From: Pseudomonadota bacterium
Lineage (GTDB): Bacteria; Pseudomonadota; Alphaproteobacteria; Rhodobacterales; Rhodobacteraceae
NCBI GenBank assembly: GCA_021813365.1
Contig: JAKALB010000017.1
Location: 1 to 33,342, forward strand
DNA length: 33,342 bases
Direction of reading: 5' to 3'
Positions 1-8,853 of the stretch are shown here, piece after piece (the first letter of the stretch is position 1; each line of letters begins with the position of its first letter). The notes beneath the pieces were generated by a model. That model was not told the DNA's origin, ran no database searches, and worked only from the letters and a program-made list of their open reading frames with translations. The position numbers and the translations under genes are program-made.

Positions 1-1
1 C

Positions 2-469
2 GGCACCGAATGGGAGGGCAAGCCGCTAGAGGACATCATCCGCGGCACCTACAAGGCGGGCGCCGTGGCGCAGAACGGCATCTTCAACAACGCCTCGCAG
101 CACTGGAATCACAACCTGTTCTGGCAGGTCATGGGTCCGGGCGAGGCCAAGAAGATCCCCGGCGTGCTGGAAAAGGCGCTGGTCGAGGCCTTTGGCTCGG
201 TCCAGAAGTTCAAGGACGATTTCGCTGCCGCGGGTGCGGGCCAGTTCGGCTCGGGCTGGGCCTGGCTGGTGCGCGACAAGGATGGCGCGCTGAAGGTCAC
301 CAAGACCGAGAACGGCGTCAATCCGCTGTGCTTTGGCCAGACCGCCCTGCTGGGCTGCGATGTGTGGGAACATTCCTACTACATCGATTTCCGCAACCGG
401 CGCCCGGCCTATCTGACCAACTTCCTGGAAAAACTGGTCAACTGGGAGGCGGTGGCCGCCCGTCTCTGA
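2..469 (+). CDS. sodB: Superoxide dismutase, Fe/Mn family (3' part, 5' end outside window)
   Basis: This is the C-terminal 155 residues of an iron/manganese superoxide dismutase, which converts superoxide to peroxide and oxygen in the cytoplasm. The reading frame is open from base 2, so the N-terminus lies to the left of the window. The visible part has the family core: NNASQHWNHNLFW, whose WNH histidine is a metal ligand, then GSGWAWL, then the C-terminal signature DVWEHSYYIDFRNRRP, whose Asp and His are the last two metal ligands. It ends in the usual FLEKLVNW helix. Metal preference cannot be decided safely; the NNASQ and WNHNLFW region looks more like the iron type. The gene converges on the LOG gene, with a strong hairpin between them at 541-569. 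Confidence 0.95.
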   Translation, partial: GTEWEGKPLEDIIRGTYKAGAVAQNGIFNNASQHWNHNLFWQVMGPGEAKKIPGVLEKALVEAFGSVQKFKDDFAAAGAGQFGSGWAWLVRDKDGALKVTKTENGVNPLCFGQTALLGCDVWEHSYYIDFRNRRPAYLTNFLEKLVNWEAVAARL

Positions 470-503
470 CGGCCGACTCTGACGGCCGTCTCTGACGCCC
501 GTC
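465..503. repeat. Three 13-bp tandem repeats at the sodB stop codon
   Basis: Three imperfect units of TCTGACGGCCGAC lie at 465-477, 478-490 and 491-503, differing at one to three positions. The first unit contains the sodB stop codon, so the array begins at the end of the gene. It looks like local duplication by slippage. No function is evident. Confidence 0.75.
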
Positions 504-540
504 TCCGCCTCCGGGGGCTGCGTGCCCCGCACCAGGCGAT

Positions 541-569
541 GCAGCCGGCGCCCCAACGGCGCCGGCTGC
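541..569. terminator. Bidirectional hairpin between sodB and the LOG gene
   Basis: This is a perfect 12-bp inverted repeat (GCAGCCGGCGCC and its complement) around a 5-base loop. It lies between the two converging genes, so it probably ends transcripts from both sides. There is no long T-run after either arm, so it is not a textbook intrinsic terminator. Confidence 0.6.
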
Positions 570-642
570 GGTTCGGGCGGGATGGGTGGCCGCATGAGTG
601 GCGGTCGGCATCGCAGGCGTCGCCGCCGGGCGGCGATCGGGG

Positions 643-1200
643 TCAGCGGGACAGAACCTGCGACAGTGCCGCCTCCAGGCTCGGCACGTCGGGGACCACG
701 CTGTAGATCGCGCGCAGCGTCTCGCTTGCAAAGCCTTCAGCGATGACGTGATCGATCAGGCCGATCAGCGGCTGCCAGTATCCGGCAATGTCCACCAGGT
801 AGATCGGCTTGCGATGCAGCCCGATCTGCGCCCAGGTCACGACCTCGAAGAATTCGTCCAGCGATCCCGCGCCGCCCGGCAGCATCACGATCGCATCCGA
901 GTTCATGAACATCACCTTCTTGCGCTCGTGCATCGTTTCGGTGATGACCCGCTCGGTCAGGTCGGACTTGGCCACTTCCATCGCCATCAGATGCGTCGGG
1001 ATCACACCCAGCGTCCGGGCCCCGGCGGCCTGGGCGGCCCGCGCAACTTCGCCCATGATGCCCACGTCGCCCGCGCCATAGACCAGCCGCCATCCCCGCC
1101 GTGCCATGCAGCGGCCCAATTCGCGCGCGGCCTCCGTATGGGCCGGATTGCGCCCGGACCGCGCGCCGCAAAACACACATATCGAAGGAATCTGGATCAT
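643..1200 (-). CDS. LOG-family (TIGR00730-type) nucleotide phosphoribohydrolase
   Basis: The 185-residue protein belongs to the LOG / lysine decarboxylase-like Rossmann family. Characterised members release the base from cytokinin or purine riboside 5'-monophosphates; many bacterial members have no assigned physiological role. It opens with IPSICVFCGARSG, the usual start of the family, and has the active-site motif PGGAGSLDEFFE around residues 105-116. Most relatives read PGGxGTxxE, so the Thr is replaced by Ser here. ERKKVMF, just before it, is the other conserved motif. The ATG at 1200 gives the normal family length. The frame stays open upstream, but that part runs into the promoter of the divergent LysM gene and shows no homology. 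Confidence 0.9.
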   Translation of the reverse strand: MIQIPSICVFCGARSGRNPAHTEAARELGRCMARRGWRLVYGAGDVGIMGEVARAAQAAGARTLGVIPTHLMAMEVAKSDLTERVITETMHERKKVMFMNSDAIVMLPGGAGSLDEFFEVVTWAQIGLHRKPIYLVDIAGYWQPLIGLIDHVIAEGFASETLRAIYSVVPDVPSLEAALSQVLSR

Positions 1201-1213
1201 GGCCGCAATATCT

Positions 1214-1243
1214 TTGAAAACCCTTGCCTTTGCTGGTGATAAT
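1214..1243 (+). promoter_or_regulatory. Sigma-70-like promoter for the LysM gene
   Basis: TTGAAA at 1214-1219 and GATAAT at 1238-1243 each match the sigma-70 consensus at five of six positions and are 18 bases apart. This would give a leader of about 60 bases. Just before the ribosome binding site (GGGGGAG, around 1294-1300) lies a short inverted repeat, CAGGTC-TCGT-GACCTG (1279-1294), which could fold against it. Confidence 0.5.
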
Positions 1244-1310
1244 GGCATGGCTTGGGAATGGGAAGCAGGGACCGGAAACAGGTCTCGTGACCTGGGGGAG
1301 ACGGAACAAG

Positions 1311-2942
1311 ATGGCCAATGAGGCAGAAAAGCGCGCCGGGATGCGCGCGGCGCCCTTCCTGGTGATCGTGCTGGTGGCCGGAGGGGCTGCCTTCGGGCTG
1401 TGGAAGGCCAAACAGCCGGGGCCGGAACCGGCAGCCGTGGCCGAAAATGGCGCGGCCGAAAATGGCGCGGCCGGGAATGGCAAGACCGAAGGCGGCACGA
1501 CCACCGAAACGGCCACCACCACCCGGCCCGCGCCTGCGGCAGAGCCGGCGCCCGCCGCAGAGCCGACCGCAGCCGCACCGAAGGCCGCCAGTTTCGATGT
1601 GGTGCGGGTCGCGCCCGACGGCACGGCCACCATCGCGGGTCAGGGCGAGCCCGGGGCCACGATCAGCCTGCAGATCGACGGGGCCGAGGTTGCTTCGGCC
1701 CTGGTCGGTGCCGATGGCAAGTTTGCCACGGTGTTCACCCTTTCGGCCTCGAACGCACCGCGCTTGCTGGTGACGGTGGAAAGGCTGGCCGACGGCACCG
1801 AAGTGCCCGGCGGCGCCAGCATCGCCATCAACCCGGTGACGGCGCCTGCAACCGAACTGGCCGCCGCCGCACCGGCCGCCCCTGCACCGGCCGCCGCTGC
1901 ACCGGGCGCAGCCGACACCGGCGCGACCGCACCGGCCGGCACTGGCTCTGCAGCATCCGAAACGGCCCCCGCATCCGAAACGGCCCCGGCAACCGCGGCC
2001 GATGCCGGCACGACCGCGCCGTCCGAGGCCGCCGCGCCGCCCACGGCGGTCGTGGTCGACGCCACCGGTGTGACCGTGGCCCAGTCTGGCGCGGGCGAGA
2101 ATGTCAGCCTGGGCGCCATCGCCTATGACGACAAGGGTGCCGTGCAGCTCGCCGGCCGGGCACATGCCGGAAACTCGGTCCGGATCTACCTGGACAACGC
2201 GCCGCTGATCACCGTCCCGGTCGGCGCCGATGGCAGCTGGCAGGCCAGCCCCGAAGTCGCGCCCGGCATCTACACCCTGCGCCTCGACGAGATCGACGCC
2301 GCGGGCAAGGTCGTCAGCCGGTTCGAGACTCCGTTCAAGCGCGAAACGCTGGACGCCCTCGCCGCGGCTGCGGGCCAGACTGCGGGCCAGACTGCGGGCC
2401 AGACTGCGGGCCAGGCTGCGGGCCAGACCCAGACCGCCGATGCCGGCACCGCCCCACCGGCCGATGCCGGCGCTGCGGCCGCGGCAGCAGCGGGAACCGC
2501 CACCGCCGAAACCGCCGCAGGGCCCGCCACTACCGCGCCCGCAACCGCCACGGAAACCGCCACGGAAACCGCAACCGCACCCGAAACCGCGCCCGCGGTC
2601 GGACCCGCGGCGACGGCCGAAACCCTGGCTCCGGCCGCCACGATCGCCGAGGCCGGCGCGGCCCCCGCCACGGATCTGGCAGCAGATTCGGCGGCTGCCG
2701 CGAAGGCCGCTGCGGGCACGACCACCTTGGCCGAGCCTCCGGCGGCGGAGGCAGCCCCGACCGGGCCCGCCAAGAGCATCACGGTCACGGTTCAGCCCGG
2801 CTTCACGCTCTGGGGCATCGCCAGGGCGCAGATGGGGCACGGCATCCTCTATCTGCAGATCTTTGACGCCAACAAGTCGCAGATCCGCGACCCGGACCTG
2901 ATCTATCCCGGCCAGGTCTTCATCATCCCGCCGCAGGATTGA
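1311..2942 (+). CDS. LysM-domain membrane-anchored protein with Ala/Pro-rich linkers
   Basis: This 543-residue protein probably sits in the inner membrane and binds peptidoglycan. After a short cytoplasmic N-terminus, a single hydrophobic segment (APFLVIVLVAGGAAFGLW) anchors it. A long periplasmic part follows, rich in Ala, Thr, Pro and Glu. It contains two Ig-like or carboxypeptidase-regulatory-like stretches, roughly residues 90-170 and 245-345. The C-terminal 55 residues form a LysM domain (VQPGFTLWGIA ... YPGQVFIIP). The ATG at 1311 is chosen because GGGGGAG lies about 10 bases upstream and it leaves a normal positively charged N-terminus; an in-frame ATG at 1224 lies within the promoter. 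The linkers hold DNA tandem repeats. Proteins of this layout are common in Rhodobacterales, but their precise role is not known to me. Confidence 0.85.
   Translation: MANEAEKRAGMRAAPFLVIVLVAGGAAFGLWKAKQPGPEPAAVAENGAAENGAAGNGKTEGGTTTETATTTRPAPAAEPAPAAEPTAAAPKAASFDVVRVAPDGTATIAGQGEPGATISLQIDGAEVASALVGADGKFATVFTLSASNAPRLLVTVERLADGTEVPGGASIAINPVTAPATELAAAAPAAPAPAAAAPGAADTGATAPAGTGSAASETAPASETAPATAADAGTTAPSEAAAPPTAVVVDATGVTVAQSGAGENVSLGAIAYDDKGAVQLAGRAHAGNSVRIYLDNAPLITVPVGADGSWQASPEVAPGIYTLRLDEIDAAGKVVSRFETPFKRETLDALAAAAGQTAGQTAGQTAGQAAGQTQTADAGTAPPADAGAAAAAAAGTATAETAAGPATTAPATATETATETATAPETAPAVGPAATAETLAPAATIAEAGAAPATDLAADSAAAAKAAAGTTTLAEPPAAEAAPTGPAKSITVTVQPGFTLWGIARAQMGHGILYLQIFDANKSQIRDPDLIYPGQVFIIPPQD
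1440..1484 (+). repeat. 15-bp tandem repeat in the LysM gene
   Basis: Three units of GCCGAAAATGGCGCG run from 1440 to 1484, the third diverged. They encode repeated ENGAA-type residues just after the membrane anchor. Confidence 0.7.
2368..2427 (+). repeat. 12-bp tandem repeat, five units, in the LysM gene
   Basis: Five copies of CTGCGGGCCAGA run head to tail from 2368 to 2427; only the last base of the fourth unit differs. The unit is a multiple of three, so the array encodes an AGQT-type repeat and can change copy number without shifting the frame. Confidence 0.85.
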
Positions 2943-2966
2943 GCGCCGGATCCCGCGGAAATGAAC

Positions 2967-2995
2967 GCCGCGGTGGGGGTTAACTTCGCCGCGGC
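2967..2995 (+). terminator. Possible terminator after the LysM gene
   Basis: GCCGCGG at 2967-2973 and CCGCGGC at 2989-2995 can form a 7-bp stem, followed by TTTCCC. It lies between the LysM stop and the ABC exporter start. The loop is long and the T-run short, so the call is weak. Confidence 0.35.
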
Positions 2996-3039
2996 TTTCC
3001 CATACCTATGCGGGGCCACCCTGTTGCGGACCGTTTCCC

Positions 3040-4995
3040 ATGCGCAAGCCCCCCTCTGCCACGGCCACCAAGGCCGAATTCGACTCCCGCCCTGCCAACG
3101 GCTGGGCCACGATCAGGCGGGTGGCGCCCTATCTCTGGCCGGAAGGCGAGCCCTGGATCAAGGTGCGCGTCCTTCTGGCAATGCTGTTCCTGCTGGCCGC
3201 CAAGATCGTGTCGGTGGGGGTGCCCTATCTCTACAAGAAGGCGGTCGATGCGCTTGGGGTCGCGACCGGCGCGGCCACCACCGGGGCCAGCGCACATGAC
3301 ACGCTGACCTGGATGGGCATGGGCGCGGTCGGGCTGACCATCGCCTACGGCCTGGCCCGGATGGGCGCCACGGCCTTTGGCGAACTGCGCGATGCGGTCT
3401 TCGTGCGCGTCGGTCAGCGCGCCCTGCGCAAACTGGCGCTGGAGACATTCACCCACATCCACCGCCTGTCGCTGCGCTATCACATCACCCGCAAGACCGG
3501 CGGCCTGTCGCGCATCATCGAACGCGGCGTGAAGGGCGTCGATTTCCTGCTGCGCTTCATGCTGTTCTCGATCGGGCCGCTGATCCTGGAGCTGTCGCTC
3601 GTCGCGGCGATCTTCGCCATCTACTTCGGCTGGCAATACATGGTCGTCGTGCTGGTCACGATCGCCATCTATGTCACCTACACCTTCAAGATCACCGAAT
3701 GGCGGGTGAACATCCGCCGTCAGATGAACGAGAAGGACACCGACGCCAACCAGAAGGCGATCGACAGCCTGCTGAATTTCGAAACCGTCAAGTATTTCAA
3801 CGCCGAAGCCTGGGAGGCCGCCCGCTACGACAAGGCCATGGCCTCCTACGAGAAATTCGCCGTCATGACCGGCCAGTCCCTGTCGATGCTGAATGTCGGC
3901 CAGAACGTCATCATCACCATCGGCCTGATCCTGGTCATGGTGATGAGCGCGATAGGTGTCCGCGCCGGCCAGTTCACCGTCGGCGATTTCGTCATGGTCA
4001 ACGCCTACATGATGCAGATCACCCTGCCGCTGGGCTTTCTCGGCACCGTCTATCGCGAAATCCGTCAGGCCCTGGTCGACATGGGCGAGATGTTCGGCCT
4101 GCTGGCCCAGCCGGCCGAGGTGCAAGACGCCCCCGACGCAAAGCCTCTGGTCATCACCGGCGGCGAGATCACCTTCGATCACGTCGATTTCGGCTATGAT
4201 GCCAACCGCCAGATCCTGCGCGATTTCACCCTGACCGTGAAACCCGGTCAGAGAGTGGCGCTGGTCGGCCATTCCGGCTCGGGCAAGTCCACCATCGGGC
4301 GGCTGCTGTTCCGGTTCTATGACGTGAACAGGGGTGCGGTGCGGATCGACGGGCAGGACGTGCGCTCTGTCACCCAATCCAGCCTGCACAGCAAGATCGG
4401 CGTCGTTCCGCAGGATACGGTGCTGTTCAACGACACGATCTATTACAACATCGCCTATGGCCGCCCCGATGCCAGCCGCGCGGAAATCGAAGACGCCGCC
4501 CGCGCGGCCAAGATCCACGATTTCATCGTGTCTCTGCCCGAGGGTTATGACACCAGGGTGGGCGAACGCGGCCTGAAGCTTTCGGGCGGCGAAAAGCAGC
4601 GCGTGGGCATCGCCCGCACGCTGTTGAAGAACCCGCCGATCCTGATTCTCGACGAGGCGACCTCGGCGCTGGACACCCAGACCGAGCGCGACATCCAGGA
4701 CAGCCTGAACGCGATGGGGCAGGGCCGTTCGGTCATCGTCATTGCGCACCGGCTGTCCACCATCGCCGACGCCGACCAGATCGTGGTGATGGAGGACGGC
4801 CGCATCATCGAACAGGGCAGCCATGAGTCCCTGATGGCCAGGAATGGGCGCTATGCCGCGATGTGGGCCGCCCAGTCGATGGACGAGGAAGCCGCCGCCT
4901 ATGTCTCGCCGGCCGTGAACCTGCCGCAAAGCCCCGAACAGGAACGCAAGCTGGTCAGCGCGCGCCGACCCGATGGCGGGTGGGACAGGTATTGA
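3040..4995 (+). CDS. Atm1-type ABC exporter (half-transporter, fused permease and ATPase)
   Basis: The 651-residue protein is an inner-membrane half-ABC exporter of the Atm1/HMT1/ABCB7 group, which works as a homodimer. Family members export glutathione-linked sulfur or iron-sulfur precursors or heavy-metal conjugates. A soluble N-terminus of about 40 residues is followed by a six-helix transmembrane domain to about residue 340, including the conserved stretch LRYHITRKTGGLSRIIERG. The ATPase domain has Walker A GHSGSGKST near residue 410, signature LSGGEKQR near 514, Walker B LILDEA near 535 and the His of the switch in IAHRLSTI. All catalytic motifs are intact. Which substrate it carries cannot be read from the sequence. 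Its closest functional link in the window is the iscR-sufB cluster, but the two are far apart. Confidence 0.93.
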   Translation: MRKPPSATATKAEFDSRPANGWATIRRVAPYLWPEGEPWIKVRVLLAMLFLLAAKIVSVGVPYLYKKAVDALGVATGAATTGASAHDTLTWMGMGAVGLTIAYGLARMGATAFGELRDAVFVRVGQRALRKLALETFTHIHRLSLRYHITRKTGGLSRIIERGVKGVDFLLRFMLFSIGPLILELSLVAAIFAIYFGWQYMVVVLVTIAIYVTYTFKITEWRVNIRRQMNEKDTDANQKAIDSLLNFETVKYFNAEAWEAARYDKAMASYEKFAVMTGQSLSMLNVGQNVIITIGLILVMVMSAIGVRAGQFTVGDFVMVNAYMMQITLPLGFLGTVYREIRQALVDMGEMFGLLAQPAEVQDAPDAKPLVITGGEITFDHVDFGYDANRQILRDFTLTVKPGQRVALVGHSGSGKSTIGRLLFRFYDVNRGAVRIDGQDVRSVTQSSLHSKIGVVPQDTVLFNDTIYYNIAYGRPDASRAEIEDAARAAKIHDFIVSLPEGYDTRVGERGLKLSGGEKQRVGIARTLLKNPPILILDEATSALDTQTERDIQDSLNAMGQGRSVIVIAHRLSTIADADQIVVMEDGRIIEQGSHESLMARNGRYAAMWAAQSMDEEAAAYVSPAVNLPQSPEQERKLVSARRPDGGWDRY

Positions 4996-5009
4996 GCCGC
5001 GCGGCGGCG

Positions 5010-5037
5010 GGGGCGGGCTTGCCGGCTTCGCCCCTTT
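5010..5037 (+). terminator. Possible terminator after the ABC exporter
   Basis: GGGGCG (5010-5015) and CGCCCC (5029-5034) can pair, and the stem is followed directly by TTT. The stem is only 6 bp with a 13-base loop, so this is a weak candidate. Confidence 0.35.
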
Positions 5038-5073
5038 GCCTGTAAGACGTGAGCCACCAAGGCGGAGAAGAAC

Positions 5074-5766
5074 GTGAGCACTCCCGACAGTTTCATCGAC
5101 GAAGTCACCGAAGCCGTCCGTCGTGACAAGCTTTACGCCGCCTTCCGCAAATACGGCTGGATCGGCCTGGCGGTGATCTTGCTGATCGTGGGCGGTGCCG
5201 GCTACAACGAATGGAGCAAGGCCCGCGCCGCCGCCCGGGCCCAGGCCTTTGGCGATGCGCTGCTGGACGCGGTGGACCTGGGTGCGCCCGCCGATCGGCT
5301 GGCCGCCTTTGCCGCCATCCCCGCCGACGGCGAACAGGTGGCGATCCAGCAGCTTCTGATCGCCTCGGTCGCCTCGGATGACCGTCCCGCCACGCTGGCG
5401 GCGCTGGACAAGCTGGCCGCCGACACCACTCTCGCCCCGGTCTATCGCGATCTGGCCGTGCTGCGCAAAGTGCTGTTCCAGGGCTCCGAGGCGCCCGTGG
5501 CGGATCGCCGCGCCGCGCTGCAACAGATCGCCGTGCCCGGCCGGCCGCTGCGGGTGCTGGCCGAGGAACAGCTCGCCTATCTTCTGGTGGAAGAAGGCAA
5601 ACCTGCCGATGCCCTGACCGCCCTGACCACGCTTTATCAGGATCAGGAGGCGACCCAGGCCCTGCTCGAACGTCTCGATCAGGCCATTCGGGCGCTGGGC
5701 GGCAGCGTGCCCGAACGCGCAGGTCCGGCGACCACCGCCCCCGCGCCCCAGGCGGACGCCGGCTGA
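5074..5766 (+). CDS. YfgM-like membrane-anchored tetratricopeptide protein
   Basis: The 230-residue protein has a short cytoplasmic N-terminus (FIDEVTEAVRRDKLYAAFRK) and one transmembrane helix (WIGLAVILLIVGGAGY). A helical TPR-like periplasmic domain and an Ala/Pro-rich tail follow. This layout matches the YfgM / ancillary SecYEG-translocon family, where YfgM works with periplasmic chaperones. As in many proteobacteria it lies directly before bamB and der. The GTG start at 5074 has GGCGGAG upstream and places the conserved EVTEAVRRDK motif at the N-terminus. Its stop shares one base with the bamB start (TGATG), so the two genes are translationally coupled. Confidence 0.85.
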   Translation: MSTPDSFIDEVTEAVRRDKLYAAFRKYGWIGLAVILLIVGGAGYNEWSKARAAARAQAFGDALLDAVDLGAPADRLAAFAAIPADGEQVAIQQLLIASVASDDRPATLAALDKLAADTTLAPVYRDLAVLRKVLFQGSEAPVADRRAALQQIAVPGRPLRVLAEEQLAYLLVEEGKPADALTALTTLYQDQEATQALLERLDQAIRALGGSVPERAGPATTAPAPQADAG

Positions 5767-7118
5767 TGCCTGTCGCGGCTCGCAGGGCGCGGACCGGCCT
5801 GTCGCTGGCATTGATGGCGGCGCTGCTGTCGGGCTGCGCGCCCGATGTCATCCTGCCGGGAACCCGGTTCCCGGTGCGCGCACCGCTCGATGCCTCGATC
5901 CCCACCGAAGCCCAGCCGGACCCGCAGCCAGAGCCCGTGGCCGAAAACGTGTCGCGGCCGATCTCGCTGCCGGGTGCCGTGGCCAATGCCGATTACGGCC
6001 AGCGAGGCGGCGATGCCCGGCATTCCGGCGTTTCGGGCGCGCTCTCGGCGCAGCCGGTGCTGGCCTGGGTCGCCAATGTCGGCCAGGGCAACAGCCGGAA
6101 GAATCGCGTTGCGGCCACGCCGGTCGTGGCCGGCGGCCGTGTCTTCACCCTGGATGCCCTGGCGCAACTGGATGCGCTGACCACCGATGGCCGGCGACTG
6201 TGGACCGCCGATCTGACCGCCTCCTTCGACCGGGGCGGCGAAGTTTCCGGCGGCGGCCTGGCCGCCAGCCCGAGCCAGGTGTTCGCCACCACCGGCTATG
6301 GCGAGGTCGTGGCGCTGGATGCCGCCAGCGGCGCGGTGCAGTGGCGCCAGCGGCTTGACGTGCCCGCCGCCGGCGCGCCAACCCTTTCGGGGGACCGTCT
6401 CTATGTGATGGGCCGGGACGGCACCGGCTGGGCGCTTGCCGCCCGCGATGGCAAGGTGATCTGGCAAGTGCCCGGCACCGCCTCGATCGGCGGAATCCTG
6501 GGTGGCGCGGCGCCGGCCACCGACGGCCATTCCGTCGTGCTGCCCTTGCCCTCGGGCAGCCTGATCGCCGTCACCTCGGATGCCGATGCCATCTGGTCGG
6601 CGCCCCTGACGGGCGAGCGTCTGGGCCGCGGCTATACCCTGCTGGGCGACATCACCGGCGATCCGGTGATCGCGGGCGGCTATGTCTATGCCGGCACGGC
6701 CGCCGGTCGCACCGCCGCCATCGCCCTGGCCGGGGGCGAGCGGCTGTGGACCGCCAGCGAAGGCGCGCTGAACCCGCCGCTGGTCGTCGGCGGTTCGGTC
6801 TTCGTGATTTCCGACGAGAACCGCCTGGTCCGGCTGGATGCCGCTGACGGCTCGACGATCTGGGCGGTCGATCTGCCCTATTACACCCAGACCAAAGAGC
6901 GCAAGCGGGAAGCGATCTACGCCAGCTACGGACCGGTCCTGGCCGGGGGCCGCATCGTCACCGTCTCGTCCGATGGCCTGCTGCGCGCCTTCGATGCGCG
7001 CGACGGTGCCCTGCTGGCCACCGCCGACATTCCGGGTGGCGCGGCCTCGGCCCCGGCGCTGGCTGGCGGTCAGCTTTTCGTCGTCTCGACCAGGGGCCAA
7101 CTTCTCGCTTTCCGTTGA
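5766..7118 (+). CDS. bamB: Outer-membrane assembly lipoprotein BamB (PQQ-like beta-propeller)
   Basis: The 450-residue lipoprotein is a component of the BAM complex that folds beta-barrel proteins into the outer membrane. It begins with a lipoprotein signal peptide (LALMAALLSGC, lipid on the Cys). The rest consists of repeated beta-propeller blades, recognisable by recurring segments such as VFTLDALAQLDAL, VVALDAASGAVQWRQ, GWALAARDGKVIWQV and LVRLDAADGSTIWAV. The C-terminus, LFVVSTRGQLLAFR, closes the propeller. Length is slightly above the E. coli protein (about 390), mainly from a longer N-terminal linker. It overlaps the yfgM-like gene and is followed by der, a classic arrangement. Confidence 0.93.
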   Translation: MPVAARRARTGLSLALMAALLSGCAPDVILPGTRFPVRAPLDASIPTEAQPDPQPEPVAENVSRPISLPGAVANADYGQRGGDARHSGVSGALSAQPVLAWVANVGQGNSRKNRVAATPVVAGGRVFTLDALAQLDALTTDGRRLWTADLTASFDRGGEVSGGGLAASPSQVFATTGYGEVVALDAASGAVQWRQRLDVPAAGAPTLSGDRLYVMGRDGTGWALAARDGKVIWQVPGTASIGGILGGAAPATDGHSVVLPLPSGSLIAVTSDADAIWSAPLTGERLGRGYTLLGDITGDPVIAGGYVYAGTAAGRTAAIALAGGERLWTASEGALNPPLVVGGSVFVISDENRLVRLDAADGSTIWAVDLPYYTQTKERKREAIYASYGPVLAGGRIVTVSSDGLLRAFDARDGALLATADIPGGAASAPALAGGQLFVVSTRGQLLAFR

Positions 7119-7163
7119 GGCTTTCCGCGTGTATGCGGTGCGCTTCCGAATGCAGGTAGGATC

Positions 7164-8639
7164 ATGAGCTTCACCCTCGCCATCGTGGGCCGCCCGAACG
7201 TGGGCAAATCCACGCTGTTCAACCGCCTTGTCGGGCGCAAGCTGGCGCTGGTCGATGACCAGCCCGGCGTGACCCGCGATCTGCGCGAAGGCGATGCGAA
7301 ACTGTTCGACCTGCGCTTTACCGTGATCGACACGGCCGGGCTGGAGGAAGTCACCGACGACAGCCTGCAGGGCCGGATGCGCCGCCTGACCGAACGCGCC
7401 GTCGAGATGGCCGATGTCGCGCTGTTCCTGATCGACGGCCGCGTCGGCGTGACACCCAGCGACGAAACCTTTGCCGACATCCTGCGCCGCAAGGGCAAGC
7501 GGGTGATCCTGGGTGTCAACAAGGCCGAAGGCAAGGCGGGCGACGCCGGCGCGCTGGAGGGCTGGAGCCTGGGGCTGGGCGAACCCGTGCGCCTGTCGGC
7601 CGAACATGGCGAGGGCCTGGACGACCTCTACAACCTGCTGCTGCCCCTCGCCGAAGAGTTCGCCGGGCGTGAGGCCGAAAACGCCCCCCTGGTCGACGTG
7701 GACCTGCCCGACGAGATCGGGGAACCGCAGGAAGGTGCCGAGGATCTGTCCTGGATGCCGTCCGAAAGGCATCCGTTGCAGATCGCCGTGATCGGCCGCC
7801 CGAACGCCGGCAAGTCGACCCTGATCAACCGGATCCTGGGCTATGACCGCCTCCTGACCGGCCCCGAAGCCGGCATCACCCGCGATGCGATTTCCGTCCG
7901 CACCGACTGGGCTGGCACGCCGGTCCGGATCTTCGACACCGCCGGAATGCGCAAGAAGGGCCGCGTGGTCGAGAAGCTGGAGAAGCTCTCGGTCGCCGAC
8001 GGGCTGCGCGCCGTGCGCTTTGCCGAAGTGGTCGTGGTGCTGCTGGATGTGGAAATTCCCTTTGAAACCCAGGACCTGCGGATCGCCGATTATGCCGAAA
8101 CCGAAGGCCGCGCGGTGGTCGTGGCGATCAACAAATGGGATCTCGAGGAAGCAAGGCAGGAAAAGCTGGCCGAACTGAAGGACATGTTCGAACGTCTGCT
8201 GCCGCAGTTGCGTGGCGCACCGCTGGTCACCGTTTCGGGCAAGACGGGTCGCGGCCTTGACCGCCTGCACGAGGCGATCGTGAAAGCCCATGCCACATGG
8301 AACCGCCGCGTGCCCACCGCCCGGCTGAACACCTGGCTCGGTGCCATGACCGAGGCGCACCCCCCGCCCGCACCCGGCGGCAAGCGTATCAAGATGCGCT
8401 ACATGACCCAGGTGAAGACACGTCCCCCCGGCTTCATCGTGATGTGTTCCCACCCCGAGGATCTGCCGGACAGCTATCGCCGCTATCTGGTGAACGGCCT
8501 GCGCGACCACTTCGACCTGCCGGGCACGCCGATCCGGCTGACCTTCCGCTCGCAGGGCGACAAGAATCCGTTCCGCGCGCCCAAGTTCCACACGCCCAGC
8601 CGGTTGCGCAAACACAAGGACGGCTGGAAAAAGGACTGA
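7164..8639 (+). CDS. der: Ribosome-assembly GTPase Der (EngA)
   Basis: The 491-residue protein has two tandem GTPase domains and a C-terminal KH-like domain and acts in maturation of the 50S subunit. Domain 1 has the P-loop GRPNVGKST near residue 9, DTAGLEE and NKAE. Domain 2 begins near residue 205 with GRPNAGKST and has DTAGMRKKG and NKWD. The KH-like part ([14 protein letters not shown] ... [17 protein letters not shown]) is complete. The first domain has NKAE where the classical G4 motif is NKxD; related alphaproteobacterial proteins show similar changes, so this is probably not a defect. The ATG at 7164 follows an AGGTAGG ribosome binding site. Confidence 0.97.
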   Translation: MSFTLAIVGRPNVGKSTLFNRLVGRKLALVDDQPGVTRDLREGDAKLFDLRFTVIDTAGLEEVTDDSLQGRMRRLTERAVEMADVALFLIDGRVGVTPSDETFADILRRKGKRVILGVNKAEGKAGDAGALEGWSLGLGEPVRLSAEHGEGLDDLYNLLLPLAEEFAGREAENAPLVDVDLPDEIGEPQEGAEDLSWMPSERHPLQIAVIGRPNAGKSTLINRILGYDRLLTGPEAGITRDAISVRTDWAGTPVRIFDTAGMRKKGRVVEKLEKLSVADGLRAVRFAEVVVVLLDVEIPFETQDLRIADYAETEGRAVVVAINKWDLEEARQEKLAELKDMFERLLPQLRGAPLVTVSGKTGRGLDRLHEAIVKAHATWNRRVPTARLNTWLGAMTEAHPPPAPGGKRIKMRYMTQVKTRPPGFIVMCSHPEDLPDSYRRYLVNGLRDHFDLPGTPIRLTFRSQGDKNPFRAPKFHTPSRLRKHKDGWKKD

Positions 8640-8681
8640 CAGTAGGCCCGGGCGAGGCCCGCGCCTTGTGGCAGGAAATCA

Positions 8682-8702
8682 GCCCCCCGCAATCGGGGGG
8701 GC
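8682..8702 (+). terminator. G/C-run hairpin after der, with a duplicated arm
   Basis: GCCCCCC (8682-8688) pairs with GGGGGGC (8696-8702) around a short loop. The right arm with its loop (GCAATCGGGGGG) is repeated at about 8705-8715, so two alternative hairpins can form with the same left arm. The rest of 8640-8853 holds nothing else I can recognise. Confidence 0.5.
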
Positions 8703-8853
8703 GGCAATCGGGGGGCGTGATTTTCGCGCGCCGCAGCTCACGGCGCAGATCATGGCGGCGTCCGGCCCCGATGCCCCATCACGATGCCCCCCCTCACGAT
8801 TCCCTTCGATCACGATGCGGCGCGCATTGGCGAACGCCGCACCGGGGGCGGGC

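Noticed and set aside
1224-1310. Longer N-terminus for the LysM protein from an ATG at 1224
   Set aside because: It lies inside the likely promoter, has no ribosome site, and the ATG at 1311 has a strong one.
1197-2840. A minus-strand frame with a striking RSLA repeat opposite the LysM gene
   Set aside because: The repeat is only the complement of the 12-bp array that encodes AGQT; the rest is low-complexity Gly/Arg.
2980-5811. A 943-codon minus-strand frame opposite the ABC exporter
   Set aside because: Antisense shadow; composition reflects the complement of the exporter codons.
5679-8615. A 978-codon minus-strand frame opposite bamB and der
   Set aside because: Antisense shadow of conserved genes, with no recognisable domain or ribosome site.
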